Numbered from the stretch's first letter, positions 19,256 through 29,191 are shown. The stretch: 35,458 nt of DNA from an uncultured Gemmatimonadota bacterium (GCA_902805735.1 CADCTW010000210.1:1-35458), one strand, 5' to 3'. The notes: generated by a model from the sequence alone, not told the origin. Numbers and translations: made by a program.

Positions 19256-19960
19256 TCAGTACAGGGAGATGGCGCTTCCGCTGGGCTCGGGCGCGGCGCT
19301 GGAGCAGAGGGCCACGATCCGCGCGGCGACCGCTTCCGTCGAGGTCCAGGCGGAGGGGTCGGCGTCGGGCATGGCGGCGCGGTTGGCCGGGGTGTCGAGG
19401 GTGTCCGGGAGCACGGCGTAGGAGCGGAGCGCCGGGTACTCCTCGGCGATGACCTCGGCCAGCGTGAGGAGGGCGGACTTGGAGACCGCGTACGCGCCGT
19501 TGCGGGCCCGCCGCTCGCGCGCGGCGCGCGACGAAACGAAGAGGATCGTGCCTCCCTCGCCCAGCACGGGAAGCGCGGCGCGCGCCACCAGGTAGGCGGA
19601 GCGGAGGTTCAGGTCGATCATGCGGTCCCACAGGTCGGCGGGGGTGTCGCCGAGCAGCACGCCGCCGGACCAGGCGCCCACCAGGTGCGCCACCGAGTCC
19701 AGCCGGCCCGACCATTCGAACGCCTCCTGCACGGCGGCGGCGGCGCCCCGCTCCGTGGTCAGGTCCAGGTGGCACGAGTCCACCCGGCCGCTGAACTCGT
19801 GCGCCAGGCCGTCCAGCGCGCCCGCGTCGCCCTTGTGCAGCGGCACGAAGACGCGATGGCCCGCCTGGAGGAAGGCGCGCGTGACGGCGCGGCCCAGGTT
19901 GCCCGCGCCCCCGGTAACCATCGTCACCGGCCCAGCGTTTTCAGGTGAGTTCTTCGCCAT
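19256..19960 (-). CDS. Short-chain dehydrogenase/reductase
   Basis: A 234-residue classical SDR. The nucleotide-binding motif TGGAGNLG is at 16-23, the structural DLT is in HLDLTTE, and the catalytic set is Ser143/Ser144 (FVSSRAA), Tyr157 and Lys161 (YAVSK). The substrate is not predictable. It overlaps the 3' end of malQ by 20 nt, so it is the last gene of the treS-GH13-malQ operon, though the link to glucan metabolism is only positional. The ATG at 19960 is the furthest upstream start; the alternative M14 would cut into the Rossmann strand, so it is less likely. The normal NAG motif (AHLVGAW here) is altered. Confidence 0.85.
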   Translation of the reverse strand: MAKNSPENAGPVTMVTGGAGNLGRAVTRAFLQAGHRVFVPLHKGDAGALDGLAHEFSGRVDSCHLDLTTERGAAAAVQEAFEWSGRLDSVAHLVGAWSGGVLLGDTPADLWDRMIDLNLRSAYLVARAALPVLGEGGTILFVSSRAARERRARNGAYAVSKSALLTLAEVIAEEYPALRSYAVLPDTLDTPANRAAMPDADPSAWTSTEAVAARIVALCSSAAPEPSGSAISLY

Positions 19961-21443
19961 GGAGCCGGCCGGTCGCGTGGGTGAGCTTGTTGAGGCGCTC
20001 GGCCAGCGCCGGCGTCAGGTCGCCGGCGCGGAAGCGCCACCCCCAGTTGCCTTCGATGGTGCCGGGGATGTTCATGCGGTCCTCGCTCCCCAGCCCCAGC
20101 ACGTCCTGCAGCGGCACCACCGCCAGCGCGGCCGGCGATTGGAAGACCACCTCCATCATCCCCCAGTTCACCGAGCGGTCGGGCGCGTCGGTCAGCCGGC
20201 GCAGCCCCGCGCGGTCCCCCTCGGCGGCGCAGCGGTACCAGCCCAGCGCGGTGTCGTTGTCGTGCGTGCCCGTGTACGCCACCGTGTTCGCTGCGTAGTT
20301 CGCCGGGAGGTGCGGGTTCCGCTCGTCGTCGCCGAAGGCGAACTGGAGCACGCGCATCCCCGGCAGCCCCAGCGACTCGCGCAGGGCGTCCACCTCGGGG
20401 GTGATGACGCCCAGGTCCTCCGCGATCAGCGGCAGCGGACCCAGCTCCTTCGCCACCGCGGCGAAGAGGCGCGACCCGGGCCCCGGCTTCCACGCGCCGT
20501 TCAGCGCCGTCTCCTCGTGGCCCGGCACCTCCCAGTACGCCTCGAAGCCGCGGAAGTGGTCCACCCGCGCAAGGTCCACCCATTCCAGTGTACGTCGGAA
20601 GCGCTCCGTCCACCAGCGGAATCGGTTGCGCGCCATCACGTCCCAGCGATACAGCGGGTTCCCCCAGCGCTGCCCCGTCTCGCTGAAGTAGTCGGGGGGC
20701 ACGCCCGAGACCACCGTCGGCTCCCCCTCTTCGTCCAGCGAGAAGAGCTTGGGGTGCGCCCACACGTCCGCGCTGTCGTGCGCCACGAAGATGGGGATGT
20801 CGCCCACGATGGCGACTCCCGCGTCGTTGGCGTAGCGCCGCAGCGCCCGCCACTGCCGGTCGAAGAGGAACTGCCCGAAGGCGTGGCGCTCGACCGCGTC
20901 CGCGTGCTGCGCGCGAGCCTTCTTCAGCGCCGCGGGCCTGCGCGAGCGCAGCGCCGGCTCCCACATCGTCCACGGCGACCCGTGCGCGTCGCGCAGGGCG
21001 CGGAAGAGCGCGTAGTCGTCCAGCCAGTACGCGTGTTTTCCCCGGTACTCCTCGAACTCGCCGCGCAGCGCGGGGGCGCGGCCGGCGCGGAACCCCTCGT
21101 GCGCGCGGCGCACCAGCCCGTCCGAGCGCGCGGCCGCCGCGGCGAAGTCCACGCGGGGCGTCGCGGCGGGGTTTCGATCGTCCGCGTCCACCAGCCCGTC
21201 GGCGGCCAGGCGCCCCGCGTCCAGCAGCAGGGTGTTCCCCGCCATGGCGGAGAGGCCGTTGTACGGCGAGCCACCCTCGCTCACCGCCACCAGCGGGAGC
21301 ATCTGCCAGAGCCCCTGTCCCGCCGCCTTCAGCCAGTCCACGAACCGGAAAGCTTCGTCCCCCAGGGTACCGATGGGGCCGCCGGGGAGCGAGGTGGGGT
21401 GAAGGAGGACCCCGCTCCGCCTGCGGTCAACGACGCTCTTCAT
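19941..21443 (-). CDS. malQ: 4-alpha-glucanotransferase (amylomaltase, GH77)
   Basis: A 500-residue GH77 enzyme that transfers alpha-1,4-glucan segments between maltooligosaccharides, releasing glucose. The N-terminus RRSGVLLHPTSLPGGPIGTL is the MalQ hallmark. Catalytic residues are Asp295 (ARVDHFRGF, nucleophile), Glu342 (IAEDLG, acid/base) and the aspartate in GTHDNDTALGW. Its length matches the bacterial family. The ATG overlaps the upstream GH13 gene by 17 nt, and the SDR gene overlaps its 3' end, giving a coupled operon. In context it would process linear glucans made or consumed by the TreS-Mak and GlgE-like enzymes upstream. Confidence 0.96.
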   Translation of the reverse strand: MKSVVDRRRSGVLLHPTSLPGGPIGTLGDEAFRFVDWLKAAGQGLWQMLPLVAVSEGGSPYNGLSAMAGNTLLLDAGRLAADGLVDADDRNPAATPRVDFAAAAARSDGLVRRAHEGFRAGRAPALRGEFEEYRGKHAYWLDDYALFRALRDAHGSPWTMWEPALRSRRPAALKKARAQHADAVERHAFGQFLFDRQWRALRRYANDAGVAIVGDIPIFVAHDSADVWAHPKLFSLDEEGEPTVVSGVPPDYFSETGQRWGNPLYRWDVMARNRFRWWTERFRRTLEWVDLARVDHFRGFEAYWEVPGHEETALNGAWKPGPGSRLFAAVAKELGPLPLIAEDLGVITPEVDALRESLGLPGMRVLQFAFGDDERNPHLPANYAANTVAYTGTHDNDTALGWYRCAAEGDRAGLRRLTDAPDRSVNWGMMEVVFQSPAALAVVPLQDVLGLGSEDRMNIPGTIEGNWGWRFRAGDLTPALAERLNKLTHATGRLHGEELT

Positions 21444-22770
21444 TCAACACCGGGGACGGGTAGAGCGGGATGCCGCCCACGGGGAGGATGAACGCCACCT
21501 CCGCCCGCTCCAGCGCGACCGTCGCGCCCGGCTCCTCGCCCTCCTCGGGGGCGTCGTCGCGGCAGACGCGGAAGAGCCGGTACTCGCCCGCCCCCTGGCT
21601 GTCCGGCGCCAGCTGGGCCAGGGGCACCTCGCCGCCGGAATCCTTGCGCTTGTTGATGAGGATCCAGCCGCGCTCGGCGGCGGGGGTGTCCGCGGCGTGT
21701 CGCTCCAGCACCAGCGTGTCGCCCTTGAGCCCGCCCAGCGCGCGCAGCACGCCCTCGCCGCGCAGCAGCGCGTGGCCGGCCTTGAGCCCGTTGACGCGCT
21801 TCACGAACGCGCGCAGGTCCATGGCGCGGCGCTCCCAGTGCGTCGGCACCGTCTCCACCACGTTCACCTGCCGGCGGAAGCCGAACTCATACCCCACGGG
21901 CATCATGATCCCCGCCGAGAACGCCGCCGCGAAGGCGTAGCGCTGCCGCTGCACCGCCTCGTCCCCGCCCGAGTCCGCCGCTACGCGCGTGGTGTCGTGC
22001 GACTCGGGGAAGGCCACGCTGGGGGCGATGGTCCTGAACTCCTCGTGCTGGTCCAGCGCCCAGGACTCGTTGAATTCCCACCACTTGGAGGAGTTGAAGA
22101 AGAAGTCGAAGCCCGCGTCGGCAAGAGAGGCGACGTCTTCGGTGGGCGCGCCGAGCGTTTCCGCGAAGAAGCGCACCTCGCGGTCCACGCCGCGCGCCTC
22201 TTCGATCAGGTGGCGCCACAGCTCGGAGGGCACCTTGTACGCGGCGTCGCAGCGGAAGCCGTGGAAGCCCAGCTCGATGGACTCGCGCACCAGCTGCGCC
22301 CAGTAGGCCCACAGCTCCTCCCGCCCGTGGCGCGTCTCGTTGTCGATCTCCGCCAGGTCGCCCCACACGGTGACTTTGGCCGGATCGTCCGGGTCGGTCA
22401 CGAACGGGCTCTGCACCTCGCCCCGGTCGTCGCGCACGTACCACTCGGGGTGCTCCTGGATGAGGGGCGAGTCCTTGGCCGTGTGGTTGATGACCAGGTC
22501 CATCATCGGCCGCATCCCCAGCGCGGAGATCTCCGCCAGCGCCGCGCGCAGCGGCTCCAGGCTCATCGGGTCCGCCCCGGCGGGGACGAAGAGCGGGTTG
22601 AGGCGGCGGTATTCCTTGACCGCGTACAGGCTGCCGCTGAACCCCGGGTAGTGCCAGGGGTTGAGGTACACCCAGTCGAACCCCATGTCGCGGGCCCGGC
22701 GTGCGTGCTCCGCCCAGCGCGTGGTGGGGCCCACCAGGCGCTGGAAGAGGTTGTAGATGCGTGGCGTCAT
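21427..22770 (-). CDS. Compact GH13 enzyme, GlgE-like (putative maltosyltransferase or alpha-glucanase)
   Basis: A 447-residue GH13 barrel with no signal peptide. Motifs: region [14 protein letters not shown] (91-103), nucleophile in [18 protein letters not shown] (Asp175), acid/base in FFAETLG (Glu204), and SHDTTR (Asp259). The nucleophile region ([13 protein letters not shown]) lines up with the D-NPHTKP-NFW-LI block of GlgE, and the segments WWEFNESW and [14 protein letters not shown] also resemble GlgE. GlgE normally has about 650 residues with extra N-terminal domains, which are missing here. It overlaps treS-mak by 4 nt (ATGA), so maltose-1-phosphate would be a natural substrate, but this is inference; plain alpha-glucanase or phosphorylase-type activity is possible. 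Confidence 0.75.
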   Translation of the reverse strand: MTPRIYNLFQRLVGPTTRWAEHARRARDMGFDWVYLNPWHYPGFSGSLYAVKEYRRLNPLFVPAGADPMSLEPLRAALAEISALGMRPMMDLVINHTAKDSPLIQEHPEWYVRDDRGEVQSPFVTDPDDPAKVTVWGDLAEIDNETRHGREELWAYWAQLVRESIELGFHGFRCDAAYKVPSELWRHLIEEARGVDREVRFFAETLGAPTEDVASLADAGFDFFFNSSKWWEFNESWALDQHEEFRTIAPSVAFPESHDTTRVAADSGGDEAVQRQRYAFAAAFSAGIMMPVGYEFGFRRQVNVVETVPTHWERRAMDLRAFVKRVNGLKAGHALLRGEGVLRALGGLKGDTLVLERHAADTPAAERGWILINKRKDSGGEVPLAQLAPDSQGAGEYRLFRVCRDDAPEEGEEPGATVALERAEVAFILPVGGIPLYPSPVLNEERR

Positions 22771-25700
22771 GCGCCTCCCCCCAGGATGGAGCGGATCCCC
22801 TCCAGCGGAACCCAGATCCAGTCCGGACGGTTGTTCATCTCGTACCCCAGCTCGTACACCGCCTTCTCCAGCTCGAACACCGCCAGCGTCCGCGCGAACA
22901 CCTCCGGGTCGGCCGGCACGATGGCCGAGCCCGCCACCGTCGCGCGGTAGGCGCCCAGGAAGAGCTTGCGGGCCTCGCGCTCCCACGCCGCCGACCACCG
23001 CTCCAGCGACATGCGCGTGCGGTAGTCGTCCGTGCGGAACTCCTTCATCGCCATGCGCACGGCGTAGTTGAAGGAGCGCAGCATCCCCGCCACGTCGCGC
23101 AGGGGCGAGCCCTTGGCGCGGCGCTCGGGGAGCGGACGGGCCGGCTCCCCCTCGTAGTCCAGGATGTACCACTCCGAGCCGTCGGGCCCCGGCTGGTCGG
23201 CGCGCAGCACCTGCCCCAGGTGGTAGTCGCCGTGGTAGCGCGTGCGCACCGTGCCGGCTTCCTTCAGCAGCCGCAGGTCGTCACCGCGCTGCCGCACGTC
23301 GGCCGTGGAGCGCACCACGGCCGACAGGTCGTTGAGGAGGGCGGAGGGGAAGGCGCCCGGGATCTTCTCCAGCCGCTGCCCCAGCTCGCCCAGCACGCTG
23401 TCCACGTGGCGGGTGAAGGCCTCGGCAGAGGCGCGCACCTCGGCGTCGCCCACCGGCTCGGGGGTGAAGTCGGGCTCGTCCGGCCCCGCCGAGGCCAGCG
23501 CCAGGTGCAGGCGCCCCGTGGTGGCGCCCAGCCGCTCGATGGAGGGGAAGAACTCCCCCGCCATCCGCCGCACCGCCTCCTGCCCCGCCACCGTCTCCGG
23601 ATCGGCCGCGCTGCGCGAGGCGGCGCCCAGGTAGCGCTCCAGCGCCTTCAGCGCCACCGTCCACGCATCCCCCCTGTTGGGGATGAAGGCGAAGAGCCCC
23701 GCGACCGAGGCCGGCTCGCCGGTGCCCTGGTGCTCGATCCACCCGCCCAGCGCCGGCAGGTTGCGGAAGGAGGTGCGCCCGGTGAGGAAGCGCGTCACCT
23801 CCAGGTCCGGGTTCATTCCCGCTTCCAGCTTGCGGAAGACCTTGAGGATGGCCGTGTCGCCCACGATCAGCGACGTGTTGCTCTGCTCGGCCGAGATGGG
23901 GCGGATGGGCCCGCGCTGGCGGTCCAGCTCCTCGAACGCCACGCCGCGGCGCGCCACCAGGCGGCCGTGCTCGCCCTCGACGACCGCTTCGTCGCGCATG
24001 GCGTCCAGCAGCGCGCCGGCGAAGCGGCGGTCGTCCAGCGCCTCGAAGACGCGGAACTCCCCCGCCTGGGTGGACTGCGAGACGATGGCCTCCGGGTTCA
24101 CCCCCGGCTGCAGCGTGGGGTGCAGCGAGAGGGGGAGGAAGTAGATCTCCGGCTCACCCTCCTCGTACTTCACCCGCAGCACGGAGGCGATGCCGCGCGG
24201 GCCCCGCTCCGGCCGCACGATGGCGTGGTCCACCAGCTCGGTGGCCAGGATCTCGCGCGCCTTGCCGCGGAACCAGCGCTGCCCGCGCAGCCACTCGTGC
24301 GGCACGGCCGACACCATCCCCGCCAGCACCCCCGCGTCCTCGAAGACGCGCGCCTCCGCCTCCGCCCACTCCGCCGGCACGTCGTTCCCCGCGTCCGCCT
24401 CCACCCGCACGGGCCGCAGCCCAAACCAGAAGAAGCCGTACGGGCTCAGCGTGAGCGCGTAGGGCGTCTCGTCGACGGGGAGAAACGAGGTCTGCCCCAG
24501 CAGCTCCACCGGCACCCGGCCCGCGAAGCGCGCGAGGTCCAGCTGCACCGCCTGCGCCGTGCCGCTCAGGTTGTTGACCACCAGGATGGCGTCGCCCTCG
24601 TACTCGCGGATGTAGGCGAGGACGTGCGGGTTCTCCGGCTGCAGGAACTCGATGGTCCCCCGCCCGAAGGCGTGGTGCTGCTTGCGCACCTGGATCAGCC
24701 GCTTGGTCCAGTTGAGCAGCGAAAAGGGCGAGCGCTCCTGCGCCTCCACGTTGATGGCCTGGAAGCCGTACTGCGTGTCCGAGATGGGGGGCAGGAAGAG
24801 GCGCGCGGCCTCGGCGCGGCTGAAGCCCGCGTTGCGGTCCGGCGACCACTGCATGGGCGTGCGCACCCCGTCGCGGTCGCCCAAAAAGATGTTGTCGCCC
24901 ATCCCCAGCTCGTCGCCGTAGTACACGATCGGCGACCCGGGCATGGTGAAGAGGATCGAATTGAGGAGCTCGATCTTGCGCCGGTCGTTGTCCATCAGCG
25001 GCGCCAGCCGGCGGCGGATGCCCAGGTTGAGGCGCATCCGCGGGTCGGCGGCGTACTCGCGGTACATGTAGTCGCGCTCCTCGTCGGTCACCATCTCCAG
25101 GGTGAGCTCGTCGTGGTTGCGCAGGAACATGCACCACTGGCAGTCTTCCGGGATCGCCGGCGTACGCTCGATGATCTCCACGATGGGCTTCCGGATCCCC
25201 TGCCGCACCGCCATGAAGATGCGCGGCATGAGGGGGAAGTGGAACGCCATCTGGAACTCGTCGCCGTCGCCGAAGTAGGGGCGCACGTCGTCCGGCCACT
25301 GGTTGGCCTCGGCCAGCAGGATGCGGCCCGGGAAGTTCTTGTCGAGCCGGGTACGGAACTCCTTGAGGATCTCGTGCGTCTCCGGGAGGTTCTCGCAGAT
25401 CGTCCCTTCGCGCTCGATCAGGTACGGCACCGCGTCCGCGCGGAAGCCGTCCAGCCCCCGCTCCAGCCAGAACTCCATCACCTGGAACATCGCCTCCTTG
25501 ACGGCGGGGTTGTCCCAGTTGAGGTCGGGCTGGTGGCTGAAGAAGCGGTGCCAGTAGTACTGCCCCGCCACCGGGTCCCACGTCCAGTTGCTGGGCTCCG
25601 TGTCCGTGAAGATGACGCGCGCGTCCCTGTACTGCGTGTCGTCGTCGGACCACACGTAGAAGTCGCGCTCCGGCGAGCCCTTGGGCGCGCGGCGGGCGCG

Positions 25701-26045
25701 CTGGAACCAGGGGTGGTCGCTGGAGGTGTGGTTCAGCACCAGGTCCGAGATCACGCGCAGCCCGCGCCGGTGCGCCTCCTCCATGAAGCGCGTGAAGTCG
25801 TCCACCGTCCCGTACGAGGGGTGGATGTTGTAGTAGTCCGCGATGTCGTACCCGTCGTCGCGCAGCGGCGAGGGGTAGTACGGAAGGAGCCAGATGACGT
25901 CCACGCCCAGACTCTGCACGTAGTCCAGGCGCTGCATCAGCCCGGCGAAGTCGCCGATGCCGTCGGCGTTGGAGTCCTGGAAGGCCTTGACGTGGAGCTC
26001 GTAGAAAACGGCGTCCTTGTACCAGAGCGGGTCGGAAGCGCTCAA
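22767..26045 (-). CDS. treS: Trehalose synthase-maltokinase fusion (TreS-Mak/Pep2)
   Basis: A 1092-residue two-domain enzyme. Residues 1 to about 560 are the GH13 trehalose synthase that interconverts trehalose and maltose: [38 protein letters not shown], nucleophile Asp204 (FRADAVPYL), acid/base Glu246 (LLAEANQW) and [11 protein letters not shown]. The rest is the maltokinase that uses ATP to make maltose-1-phosphate: [10 protein letters not shown], the catalytic [10 protein letters not shown] and metal-binding ILDYEGEP motifs, ending [20 protein letters not shown]. The start is a TTG at 26045 (no ATG nearby), with GAGGAG 10 nt upstream. It heads the treS-GH13-malQ-SDR operon. Confidence 0.95.
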   Translation of the reverse strand: MSASDPLWYKDAVFYELHVKAFQDSNADGIGDFAGLMQRLDYVQSLGVDVIWLLPYYPSPLRDDGYDIADYYNIHPSYGTVDDFTRFMEEAHRRGLRVISDLVLNHTSSDHPWFQRARRAPKGSPERDFYVWSDDDTQYRDARVIFTDTEPSNWTWDPVAGQYYWHRFFSHQPDLNWDNPAVKEAMFQVMEFWLERGLDGFRADAVPYLIEREGTICENLPETHEILKEFRTRLDKNFPGRILLAEANQWPDDVRPYFGDGDEFQMAFHFPLMPRIFMAVRQGIRKPIVEIIERTPAIPEDCQWCMFLRNHDELTLEMVTDEERDYMYREYAADPRMRLNLGIRRRLAPLMDNDRRKIELLNSILFTMPGSPIVYYGDELGMGDNIFLGDRDGVRTPMQWSPDRNAGFSRAEAARLFLPPISDTQYGFQAINVEAQERSPFSLLNWTKRLIQVRKQHHAFGRGTIEFLQPENPHVLAYIREYEGDAILVVNNLSGTAQAVQLDLARFAGRVPVELLGQTSFLPVDETPYALTLSPYGFFWFGLRPVRVEADAGNDVPAEWAEAEARVFEDAGVLAGMVSAVPHEWLRGQRWFRGKAREILATELVDHAIVRPERGPRGIASVLRVKYEEGEPEIYFLPLSLHPTLQPGVNPEAIVSQSTQAGEFRVFEALDDRRFAGALLDAMRDEAVVEGEHGRLVARRGVAFEELDRQRGPIRPISAEQSNTSLIVGDTAILKVFRKLEAGMNPDLEVTRFLTGRTSFRNLPALGGWIEHQGTGEPASVAGLFAFIPNRGDAWTVALKALERYLGAASRSAADPETVAGQEAVRRMAGEFFPSIERLGATTGRLHLALASAGPDEPDFTPEPVGDAEVRASAEAFTRHVDSVLGELGQRLEKIPGAFPSALLNDLSAVVRSTADVRQRGDDLRLLKEAGTVRTRYHGDYHLGQVLRADQPGPDGSEWYILDYEGEPARPLPERRAKGSPLRDVAGMLRSFNYAVRMAMKEFRTDDYRTRMSLERWSAAWEREARKLFLGAYRATVAGSAIVPADPEVFARTLAVFELEKAVYELGYEMNNRPDWIWVPLEGIRSILGGGA

Positions 26046-26067
26046 CGGGGACTTTCTCCTCGTTCGG

Positions 26068-26082
26068 GTCGGGCCGCCCGAC
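26068..26082. other. 15-nt perfect palindrome in the treS leader
   Basis: GTCGGGCCGCCCGAC: 7-bp arms around one base, 23 nt upstream of the treS TTG start. It could be an operator or a small hairpin; no sigma70-like promoter is evident around it. Confidence 0.3.
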
Positions 26083-26135
26083 GCGTTCGGTTCGGCTCAG
26101 GGGGCCGCCGCGCTGCATGAAGTGCGCCCACCGCA

Positions 26136-26203
26136 ATCTCACACAGAGACACGGAGGCACAGAGATCACTTCATCTCTGTGCCTCCGTGTCTCTGTGTGA
26201 GAT
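26136..26203. repeat. Dispersed hairpin repeat, 31-bp perfect arms
   Basis: Arms 26136-26166 and 26173-26203 pair exactly, including a compensated A-to-G change (ACACGGAGG/CCTCCGTGT) relative to other copies. It lies 12 nt past the substrate-binding protein stop and upstream of treS. Confidence 0.9.
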
Positions 26204-26215
26204 GATGCCGTTGTA

Positions 26216-27346
26216 CTACCGCGCCGTCACCAGCTCGCCGCCGCGCACCACGCCGATCAGCACCGGCTTGCGCACCACGTCGCCGTTCTGGTCGAACTGG
26301 ATGTTGCCGGAGACGCCCTCGTGGGCGTTGCCCTCCCTCACCGTCTCCAGGTGGGCGCGGATGGCCGCGCGGTCGGTGCCGGCCTTCTCGATGGCACGGC
26401 GCAGCAGGTAGACGATGTCGTACGTCTGCGCGGCGCGGTGGTCGGGCGACTTGTTGAAGCGGCGGCGGTACTCGGCCACGAAGGCGCGCGCCCGCGGCTC
26501 CTGGCTGTCCGCCAGGAAGGCGGAGCTCACGAACACCCCCTCGCCCACCCCGCCCGCGTCCTTGACCCCCGTGAGGCCGTCGGAGCCCATGATGGGCCCG
26601 CGGAAGCCCAGGCGCCGCGCGGCCTGGATGATGGACACCCCCGCGTCCGCCTGCCCGCCGATCACCAGCGCGTCGGCGCCGCGCCGCATGGCGCGCACCA
26701 GGTACGCGTCCAGCGACTGGGGGTTCTTGATGACGGCGGGAAGGTACGGGTCCGCCGAGACGATCTGGCCCCCCTGCCCGCGGAAGGCAGACTCGAAGGT
26801 GGAGGTCACGCCCTGGCCGTACTCGTCGTTCGCGTACAGCACCGCCGCCCTGCTGCTCCCCAGCACCGTGCGCGCGTGCCGCGCCAGCGCGGGCGAGAAC
26901 TCCAGGTCCGTAGGCGTCACGCGGAAGGTCCACGGCCCCGCGCCCGTCAGCGCCGGCGCGCTGGAGGCGGGCGAGATCTCCACCACGGGATCGCCCGCCA
27001 TGCTGTCGCTCTTCACCGCGTTGTAGATGGTGGCCGCCTTCACGGAGACGGCGGAGTTGACGTGGCCGATCACCGCGACCACGTCCTCGTCCATGCGCAG
27101 CTCGCGGGCGACCTCGATCCCCCGCTTCTCGCTCTTCTCGTCGTCCTCGATCCGCAGCTCCAGCATGCGGCCGCCGATCCCGCCCTTGCGGTTGATCTCA
27201 GCCACGGCCATCTCGGCCGCGTTCCGCACCGATTGGCCGTTGGTCTCCTTCATCGGCCCGGCCACGCCGAGGACGATGGTCTCCTCGCTCCGGCCGCACG
27301 CGGCGAGCAGGAGCACGGCGAGGGAGGCCGCGAGCCGCATTTTCAT
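26216..27346 (-). CDS. Branched-chain amino acid-type ABC transporter substrate-binding lipoprotein
   Basis: A 376-residue periplasmic binding protein of the LivJ/LivK (type I) fold. A lipoprotein signal runs from residue 1 with lipobox LLAAC (Cys17). The mature part starts IVLGVAGPMKETNGQSVRNA and contains AVAEINRKGGIGGRMLELRI, VVAVIGHVNSAVSVKAA, VLYANDEYGQGVTSTFESAF and a second lobe MGSDGLTGV, all standard in this family. No permease or ATPase genes follow in the window, so it may be an orphan binding or sensing component. An ATG at 27358 is an alternative start. It follows the HTH gene by only 19 nt, so the two are probably co-transcribed from the promoter at 27788-27815. Confidence 0.87.
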   Translation of the reverse strand: MKMRLAASLAVLLLAACGRSEETIVLGVAGPMKETNGQSVRNAAEMAVAEINRKGGIGGRMLELRIEDDEKSEKRGIEVARELRMDEDVVAVIGHVNSAVSVKAATIYNAVKSDSMAGDPVVEISPASSAPALTGAGPWTFRVTPTDLEFSPALARHARTVLGSSRAAVLYANDEYGQGVTSTFESAFRGQGGQIVSADPYLPAVIKNPQSLDAYLVRAMRRGADALVIGGQADAGVSIIQAARRLGFRGPIMGSDGLTGVKDAGGVGEGVFVSSAFLADSQEPRARAFVAEYRRRFNKSPDHRAAQTYDIVYLLRRAIEKAGTDRAAIRAHLETVREGNAHEGVSGNIQFDQNGDVVRKPVLIGVVRGGELVTAR

Positions 27347-27365
27347 CGTGAAGTGCATCGAAGTG

Positions 27366-27767
27366 CTAGGGTAGGGGATCTCCGGGAGTGGCATCCAGCG
27401 CCTGGCGCGCCCCCGCCAGCCACTCGGGAACGACCCCGGCTTCGGCGTGGGCGGACTCCAGCACGGCCAGCAGACGGTCCACCACTTCCGCATGTAGGCG
27501 CGGATGGAGCGCACCCGCGAGAAAGCGGAGCACGGCCAGGGCGCTCTCCGGCGTGGGAGGCTCGCCCCGGGCGGCCTTCTCGAACGCCCAGCGCTCCAGC
27601 TTTCGGCAGGTGCTCTCGGCAGGCGCGGTGCCGGACAGGAACTTCTGCAGCCCGGTGGGGCTCATCCCCACCTGACGGGCCGCGTGGCGCAACGACCGCT
27701 CGGCTACCTGCTGCTCCACGGCTTCGCGCAGGCGGGCCAGCGGTGCGGCCCCATCGTTCGCCGCCAT
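27366..27767 (-). CDS. Small helix-turn-helix DNA-binding protein
   Basis: A 133-residue protein. The segment VAERSLRHAARQVGMSPTGL followed by QKFLSGTAPAESTCRKLERW (about 21-60) has the XRE-type helix-turn-helix pattern (SLRHAARQVGMS as helices 2 and 3). The C-terminal half is helical and of unknown fold. It sits upstream of the substrate-binding lipoprotein (19 nt), and the plus-strand promoter for the divergent TPR gene overlaps its start codon; a regulator of this divergent region, including itself, is a reasonable inference. The ATG is the only convincing start. Confidence 0.65.
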   Translation of the reverse strand: MAANDGAAPLARLREAVEQQVAERSLRHAARQVGMSPTGLQKFLSGTAPAESTCRKLERWAFEKAARGEPPTPESALAVLRFLAGALHPRLHAEVVDRLLAVLESAHAEAGVVPEWLAGARQALDATPGDPLP

Positions 27768-27795
27768 TGACGCGCTCGGTACAGGGGACTATACT
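27767..27795 (+). promoter_or_regulatory. Sigma70-like promoter toward the TPR gene
   Basis: TTGACG (27767-27772), 17-nt spacer, TATACT (27790-27795): 5/6 matches to each consensus box. The -35 box overlaps the HTH gene start codon on the other strand. The leader to the TPR gene start at 27974 would be about 170 nt. Confidence 0.6.
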
Positions 27796-27815
27796 GCGGC
27801 TGTCCACTCTGTCTA
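27788..27815 (-). promoter_or_regulatory. Sigma70-like promoter of the HTH/binding-protein operon, overlapping the divergent promoter
   Basis: On the minus strand TAGACA (27810-27815), 16-nt spacer, TATAGT (27788-27793): 5/6 matches each. Its -10 overlaps the plus-strand -10, so polymerase can load on only one strand at a time. AGTAGACAG and AGTGGACAG nearby form a direct repeat and could be operator half-sites. Confidence 0.6.
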
Positions 27816-27973
27816 CTTTGGGGTGGGATACCTGAGCAAGTGTACATCGGAGGGGGCCGCTCCCGCAAGGGTGCTCTCCGCGATCAAGCGGCGCGCGCCT
27901 GCCCGGCCCGCACCCCGCACCCTGCCCTCGCCGCCCTACGCCGCGCGGCGCGGAGCACAACCCGGAGGCCGTC

Positions 27974-29191
27974 ATGGAGCCAGTGACACCACGCGGCGCG
28001 CGCTTACGGGCGCGCACTCCGCGCCGTAACACAGTCCGGCGGTGGTGCATCCCCCCCGCCATCCTGAGCGAGCCGGACGAGACGCTGGAGGGTACGGGGA
28101 TCCTGGACGAGCACCGCGGCGAGGCGGGGCTCCTCCTGTGGCACTCCCTTCGGGACGTCACGCTGTGGGCGGCCGTGTCGCCGGCGGAGCGCGCGGCCCT
28201 CTTCGCCCCGCCAGCGGCGGCCGAGCGGCTGCGCCTGCTGCGCGCCGCCGGGGTGGAGCCCACGCTGGAGGTGTCGCTGACCACGCTGGCGGCGCTGGTG
28301 GGGAACCCGTCCGGCGCCAGCGCGGAGATCGTGACGCTGGTGTGCCTGCAGGTGTCGCGCTGGGCGCAGGAGCGGGGCGCGCCCAACACCACGCTGGCCT
28401 TCGCGCAGGCGGGGGCCCTCGCGTCGCCGGAAGACGCGTCGGCCGCGCTGGCCGTGGGGGTGCTGGCCCTGCACTTCCGCCGCCTGCCCCGGGCGGAGAC
28501 GTGGCTGCGCCGCACCGTGGGGCTGGCGCGGCGGCGGCGGGACTGGGGCTCGTACGCGCAGGCGTGGGTGGAGCTGGGCCGCCTGTACACGCGCCGGGGC
28601 TCCGCCGACATCGCCCGCCGCGCCCTGATCAAGGGGCTGCGGGCCAGCCGCCGCCACGGACTTCTTTCGATCCGGGCCACCGCACTGCACGGCCTTTTCT
28701 TGCTCACCCTGGAATCGGGGGAGTTCGACGACGCGGAGCGCCTGGCGCGGCTGGCGATGCGCGCGTACGGCCGCGGCAGCGCTCGCCAGCCGGAGCTGCA
28801 GCACGACCTGGCGCGCCTGTGGGTGCACCGCGGCGCGTACGACCGGGCGGTCCCCGCGCTGCAGAAGCTCCTCCCCACCCGCGTGCACCCGGACGAGCGG
28901 GTGCTGACGCTGGCCCTGCTGGCGCGTGCCGCCGCGGGGGTGGGCAACCGCCCGCTGTACCAGGAGATGTGGTGGGACGCGTGGACGCTGGTGGAGCGCG
29001 GCGGCGACCACGAGACGCTGGCCCGCGCGCTGCTGCAGATGGCGCACGCCTCCGCGCTGCTGCGCGACGCGCCCCGGCTGGACCAGGCGTGCCGCCACGC
29101 CCTGCGCGGCCCCCTGCGCGGCGCGGAGCCCCGCGTGCTGGACGAGGTGGAGGCGCTGGCCGCGACGCTGCGTGCGCCCGCCACCCCGTGA
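27974..29191 (+). CDS. Tetratricopeptide-repeat protein, function unknown
   Basis: A 405-residue helical repeat protein without signal peptide or membrane segment. An N-terminal region (about 32-150: EGTGILDEHRGEAGLLLWHS, LRDVTLWAAVSP, VSRWAQERGAPNTTLAFAQA) is followed by about six TPR-like helix pairs, e.g. DWGSYAQAWVELGRLYTRRG, DIARRALIKGLRASRRHGLL, FDDAERLARLAMRAYGRG and LARLWVHRGAYDRAVPALQK. No enzymatic motif is seen; TPRs suggest protein-protein contacts, perhaps in regulation. The ATG at 27974 has CCCGGAGG six nt upstream. A GTGA overlap joins it to a truncated paralogue of its own N-terminal region. It is driven by the promoter at 27767-27795. Confidence 0.75.
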   Translation: MEPVTPRGARLRARTPRRNTVRRWCIPPAILSEPDETLEGTGILDEHRGEAGLLLWHSLRDVTLWAAVSPAERAALFAPPAAAERLRLLRAAGVEPTLEVSLTTLAALVGNPSGASAEIVTLVCLQVSRWAQERGAPNTTLAFAQAGALASPEDASAALAVGVLALHFRRLPRAETWLRRTVGLARRRRDWGSYAQAWVELGRLYTRRGSADIARRALIKGLRASRRHGLLSIRATALHGLFLLTLESGEFDDAERLARLAMRAYGRGSARQPELQHDLARLWVHRGAYDRAVPALQKLLPTRVHPDERVLTLALLARAAAGVGNRPLYQEMWWDAWTLVERGGDHETLARALLQMAHASALLRDAPRLDQACRHALRGPLRGAEPRVLDEVEALAATLRAPATP

